Made by a program: the position numbers and the translations under genes. The notes under the pieces are model-generated. The model was not told where the DNA came from, made no database searches, and was given only the letters and a program-made list of their open reading frames with translations. Shown piece after piece: positions 61,342 to 64,000 of a stretch of 64,000 nt of DNA. The DNA is from Streptomyces sp. HNM0575 (GTDB lineage: Bacteria > Actinomycetota > Actinomycetes > Streptomycetales > Streptomycetaceae): assembly GCF_012726265.1 (NCBI RefSeq), contig NZ_JAASAG010000002.1, forward strand, positions 434,001-498,000, read 5' to 3'. Position 1 is the stretch's first letter. Every line of letters starts with the position of its first letter.

Positions 61342-63306
61342 TCAGCGGCTCACGGCCGGGGACCCCGGCTCCCGCGGACCGCGCCTGCCGGCGCGGCCGG
61401 ATCGCGCGGGCTGCGTCGAGTGCGTGGCGCGCGTGGCGCGCGTGGTCCCCTCGGATCCCGGCGTACTGTCCGCACCCGGCTCCCCCGCCATCTCCGCACC
61501 GGAGACGTCAACTCCCGTACCTGGACGGCCACTTACGCCCACCGCGTCGTACGAGACAGCCGAGCCCGCCCCGGACGGCGGCACATCCCCCACGCCCGGA
61601 GCACCGTCCGCACCCGAACCCCGCAGATCCCGCCCAACCGGCTCCGCACCGGAGACCTCAACTCCCGCACCCCCACCGCCACTTACGCCCACCGCCCCGG
61701 AACCCACACCCCACGGCGACACATCCCCCGCACCCACGCCCACACCCGCCGCACCGTCCGCACCCGAACCCCGCAGATCTCCCCCGACCGGCTCCGCACC
61801 GGAGACCTCAACTCCCGCGCCCGCACGGCCACTTACGCCCACCGCCCCGGAACCCACGCCCCGCGGCGGCACATCCCCCGCACCCGCACCCACGCCCGGG
61901 TCCGCGACCGGCGGAACGTACGGGCTCTTCGCGGCCTCCAGGCCGCCGCCCCCGGCGCCGAAGCTGCGGTTCCGTATTCGGGTACCGCTTCCGTCCGCTC
62001 CGTCCGCAGCCCCTGGGTCCGCCCCGGGATCCGGGTCCGCCTCGTCCGGGCTTTCCGCGCCGTCCGGCCCGTCCGCCCGGCCGCGGAAGTGGCGGCGGTC
62101 GCCCGGTGCCGGTGACGGCGCCGCCTCCTCCGCCTCGGACGCGTCCGCGAGCCGTACGACCGGGTCCTCGGTGCCGCCCTCGCGGCCCGCGACGACGGGC
62201 GCGAGCGCACGGGCCGCCTTCGCCCGGTACTGCGCGGCGTCGGCCAGGCGGAAGAGGCGGGCCGCCGACCGTACGGGCCCGATCGGGTCCCCCGTGGACG
62301 CGATGCCGCACGAAACGCCGTCACCGCCACGCAGCCCCAGCGCCTTGCGGCAGACCTCCTCCGCCGCCCGCAGAACCCGATCGGCGGGCGGGCCGACCGT
62401 CAGCAGGCAGAACTCGTCGCCTCCCAGCCGCGCCGCCAGCGCGCCCGGCAGCTTCGCGCCGGACAGCGACAGCACCATCCCGAAGCGCTCCAGCAGCCGG
62501 TCGCCGGCCGCGTGCCCGAACTCGTCGTTGACGCGCTTCAGTCCGTTCACGTCGCAGACGACGAGGCTCACGACCGTGCCGTCCTCGCGGTGGCGCTCGA
62601 GACCGTCGTCGAGCTTGCTCTCTACGGCCCGCCGGTTGGCCAGGCCCGTCAGCTGGTCGGTGAAGGCGAGCCGCCGCGCCTCCTCCAGCTGCTCGTTCTG
62701 CGCGATGCCCGCGGAGATGATCTCGGCCAGTATCGTCGCGTACCGCGCGTCGGAGCGGTCGAAGACCGGGGCCCCGGGAGCGCGGGCCACATACAGCTCG
62801 CCCCAGGCCCGTCCGCGCAGCACTATCGGGGCGACGACGCAGCAGCCGCGTCCGCGGCGGCGGAGAGCCGCGACGCGGGCGGAACGAGATTCCACTACGG
62901 GGCCGCCCTCCCCGGGGGCCGCGCCCGTCCCGCCGGCGGTCTCGATCCAGGCCGCCGGCTCGTCCTCGCCGTCTGCGCCGTCCTCGCCGTCCGCGGCCCA
63001 CCGTTCGGGCAGCGGCTCGGTGATCTCCGGGAAGTCGTTCACGGGGTAGGACTCGCCGTCGGGGAACTCGCTCTCGCCGGGGGCCAGTTCACCGACGTTG
63101 ACCAGTACGTCCAGCCGTCCCCGCCCGCGGTCCCAGACGGAGAGGGCGGCGAAGCTGCCGCCCATGGCCTCGCACGCCCGTAGCGCCGCGGCGTGCGCCA
63201 CCTCGCGCTGCGTGGAGCGGCGGGCATGCGCCTCGCGGAAGCGCTGCGCTCCGGCCATGGCCTGCGCCAGCTCCACGACGGCTCGCAGACGTATGTCCTC
63301 TCCCAT
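61342..63306 (-). CDS. GAF-GGDEF diguanylate cyclase with a ~240 residue repetitive tail
   Basis: 654 residues. GAF-like sensor about 20-205 (ALRACEAMGGSFAALSVWDR, CCVVAPIVLRGRAWGELYVA), short coil, then GGDEF about 210-380: LAFTDQLTGLANRRAVESKL, VCDVNGLKRVNDEFGHAAGD and ARLGGDEFCLLTV, an intact GGDEF motif. It should make cyclic di-GMP, which controls Streptomyces development; this position beside hutH is, from memory, that of cdgE in S. coelicolor. The C-terminal 240 residues are Gly/Ala/Val/Ser repeats of about 50 residues and have no known fold. No EAL domain. Confidence 0.9.
   Translation of the reverse strand: MGEDIRLRAVVELAQAMAGAQRFREAHARRSTQREVAHAAALRACEAMGGSFAALSVWDRGRGRLDVLVNVGELAPGESEFPDGESYPVNDFPEITEPLPERWAADGEDGADGEDEPAAWIETAGGTGAAPGEGGPVVESRSARVAALRRRGRGCCVVAPIVLRGRAWGELYVARAPGAPVFDRSDARYATILAEIISAGIAQNEQLEEARRLAFTDQLTGLANRRAVESKLDDGLERHREDGTVVSLVVCDVNGLKRVNDEFGHAAGDRLLERFGMVLSLSGAKLPGALAARLGGDEFCLLTVGPPADRVLRAAEEVCRKALGLRGGDGVSCGIASTGDPIGPVRSAARLFRLADAAQYRAKAARALAPVVAGREGGTEDPVVRLADASEAEEAAPSPAPGDRRHFRGRADGPDGAESPDEADPDPGADPGAADGADGSGTRIRNRSFGAGGGGLEAAKSPYVPPVADPGVGAGAGDVPPRGVGSGAVGVSGRAGAGVEVSGAEPVGGDLRGSGADGAAGVGVGAGDVSPWGVGSGAVGVSGGGGAGVEVSGAEPVGRDLRGSGADGAPGVGDVPPSGAGSAVSYDAVGVSGRPGTGVDVSGAEMAGEPGADSTPGSEGTTRATRATHSTQPARSGRAGRRGPREPGSPAVSR
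61461..61900. repeat. ~150 bp tandem repeat, three copies, inside the GGDEF gene
   Basis: Copies begin near 61461, 61601 and 61751; the second and third are 150 bp apart exactly and nearly identical (CTCCGCACCGGAGACCTCAA in each). In protein the unit is about 50 residues with GVGSGAVGVSG, GAGVEVSGAEPVG and DLRGSGADGA. Confidence 0.9.
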
Positions 63307-63518
63307 GAGAGCCAGGCTAGGACCAGTCCGGACAATCTTCTCGGGACGGCTGCTCCCACCGGACGGCCCCGCGCACGGTACGTGCCGTGCGGCTGCGCCC
63401 GTAAGGGCCCGCGCGTGGGCCCGCGGTCCGCACCGCCCCGCACCTGCCGTACGGGTTACCGGCGTACGTTCCGGATCTTGTCCGCCCCGACGACGCCTCC
63501 CGGGCCGTCGTCAGCCCG

Positions 63519-64000
63519 TCATCCGCCCGGCCACTGCGGCTTCCGCTTCTCGTTGAACGCGGCCACGCCCTCGGTGCGGTCCCCGGAGAAGGCGACCGTG
63601 CGCCAGGCCGCGTCCTCGATCTCCAGCCCGGCCCGCAGGTCCAGCCCCCAGCCGGTGCGCAGCGCGCGCTTGGCGGCCCGCAGACCGACCGGCGAGTTCC
63701 CGGCGATACGGGCGGCCAGCGCGAGCGCCTCCGCGCGGTCCTCACCGGCCCCCGTCAGCACGTCGACGAGTCCGAGCTCGCGGGCCTCCGCCGCCTCGAC
63801 CCGGCGCGCGGAGAAGATCAGTTCGGCCGCGCGGGCGGCGCCGACCCGGCGCGGCAGCAGCTGCGTACCGCCGCCGCCCGGGATGACGCCCACGGAGACC
63901 TCGGGCAGCCCGACGACGGCGCTGGGGTCGGCCACGATCAGGTCGCAGGACAGGGCGAGTTCGAAGCCGCCGCCGAGCGCGTAGCCGTGCACGGCGGCGA
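63519..64000 (-). CDS. Enoyl-CoA hydratase/isomerase, N-terminus off the right edge
   Basis: The visible ~160 residues are the C-terminal two thirds of a crotonase: VHGYALGGGFELALSCDLIV (oxyanion-hole Gly segment), GLPEVSVGVIPGGGGTQLLP with the catalytic Glu region, ANRVEAAEARELGLVDVL-type helix (here ARRVEAAEARELGLVDVL), and the end FNEKRKPQWPGG. It hydrates 2-enoyl-CoA in fatty-acid or related degradation. The 63307-63518 gap to the GGDEF gene shows no gene. Confidence 0.92.
   Translation of the reverse strand, partial: AAVHGYALGGGFELALSCDLIVADPSAVVGLPEVSVGVIPGGGGTQLLPRRVGAARAAELIFSARRVEAAEARELGLVDVLTGAGEDRAEALALAARIAGNSPVGLRAAKRALRTGWGLDLRAGLEIEDAAWRTVAFSGDRTEGVAAFNEKRKPQWPGG

Overview
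The DNA is very GC-rich, has strong third-position GC bias, uses many GTG and some TTG starts, and carries Streptomyces hallmark genes: mycothiol-conjugate amidase (mca), a clpP3-clpP4-popR set, GTP-dependent PEP carboxykinase, hutH next to a GGDEF protein, and lysozyme-like secreted proteins. This is a chromosomal window from Streptomyces or a close relative. Both ends cut genes: a secreted protease at the left and an enoyl-CoA hydratase at the right.

1-9.2 kb: a secreted protease, then a divergent catabolic cluster. Leftward run a PfkB kinase, an IclR regulator and RidA, joined by ATGA overlaps, followed by a GntP-family permease. Rightward run a zinc/PLP D-serine-dehydratase-like enzyme and an N-acyl-D-amino-acid deacylase. 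A compact operator-like dyad lies between the two arms. 9.2-30.9 kb is mostly housekeeping: pckG, an aminotransferase, a thioredoxin-domain DUF255 protein, metB, an ECF-type sigma factor, MarR, ilvA, a DrrA/DrrB-type exporter, greA, mca and msrA. It is interrupted by a two-gene cassette (alpha/beta hydrolase and amidase) bounded by diverged ~125 bp direct repeats.

30.9-33.9 kb is a decayed integrative element. It sits in the 3' end of msrA and is bounded by a 31 bp direct repeat with one mismatch. The right-hand repeat is still followed by what looks like the original msrA terminus. Inside are a recombinase remnant, two gene fragments and an ArsR/NmrA/SnoaL unit. 34-53 kb is accessory: a HEAT protein and a MerR-HEAT regulator behind a MerR-type promoter, an aminoglycoside-phosphotransferase homologue, WYL/DinB/VOC genes, a nucleoside-phosphorylase-like protein divergent from a four-TM protein (a possible conflict system), a second msrA, an IclR/dicarboxylate-transporter/MmgE-PrpD locus, and clpP3-clpP4-popR with a PopR-type box. 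53-64 kb holds an MFS exporter, a DJ-1/PfpI protein, an L,D-transpeptidase, small envelope proteins, a FUSC-type membrane protein, hutH and a diguanylate cyclase with a long repetitive tail.

A pattern runs across the window. Many spacers, often starting at a stop codon, hold private short tandem repeats (8-26 bp units, unrelated between loci), and many ORFs hold in-frame expansions of the same kind. No tRNA, rRNA, CRISPR array or intact transposase was seen. All calls come from reading translations and motifs by eye; no database search was run.
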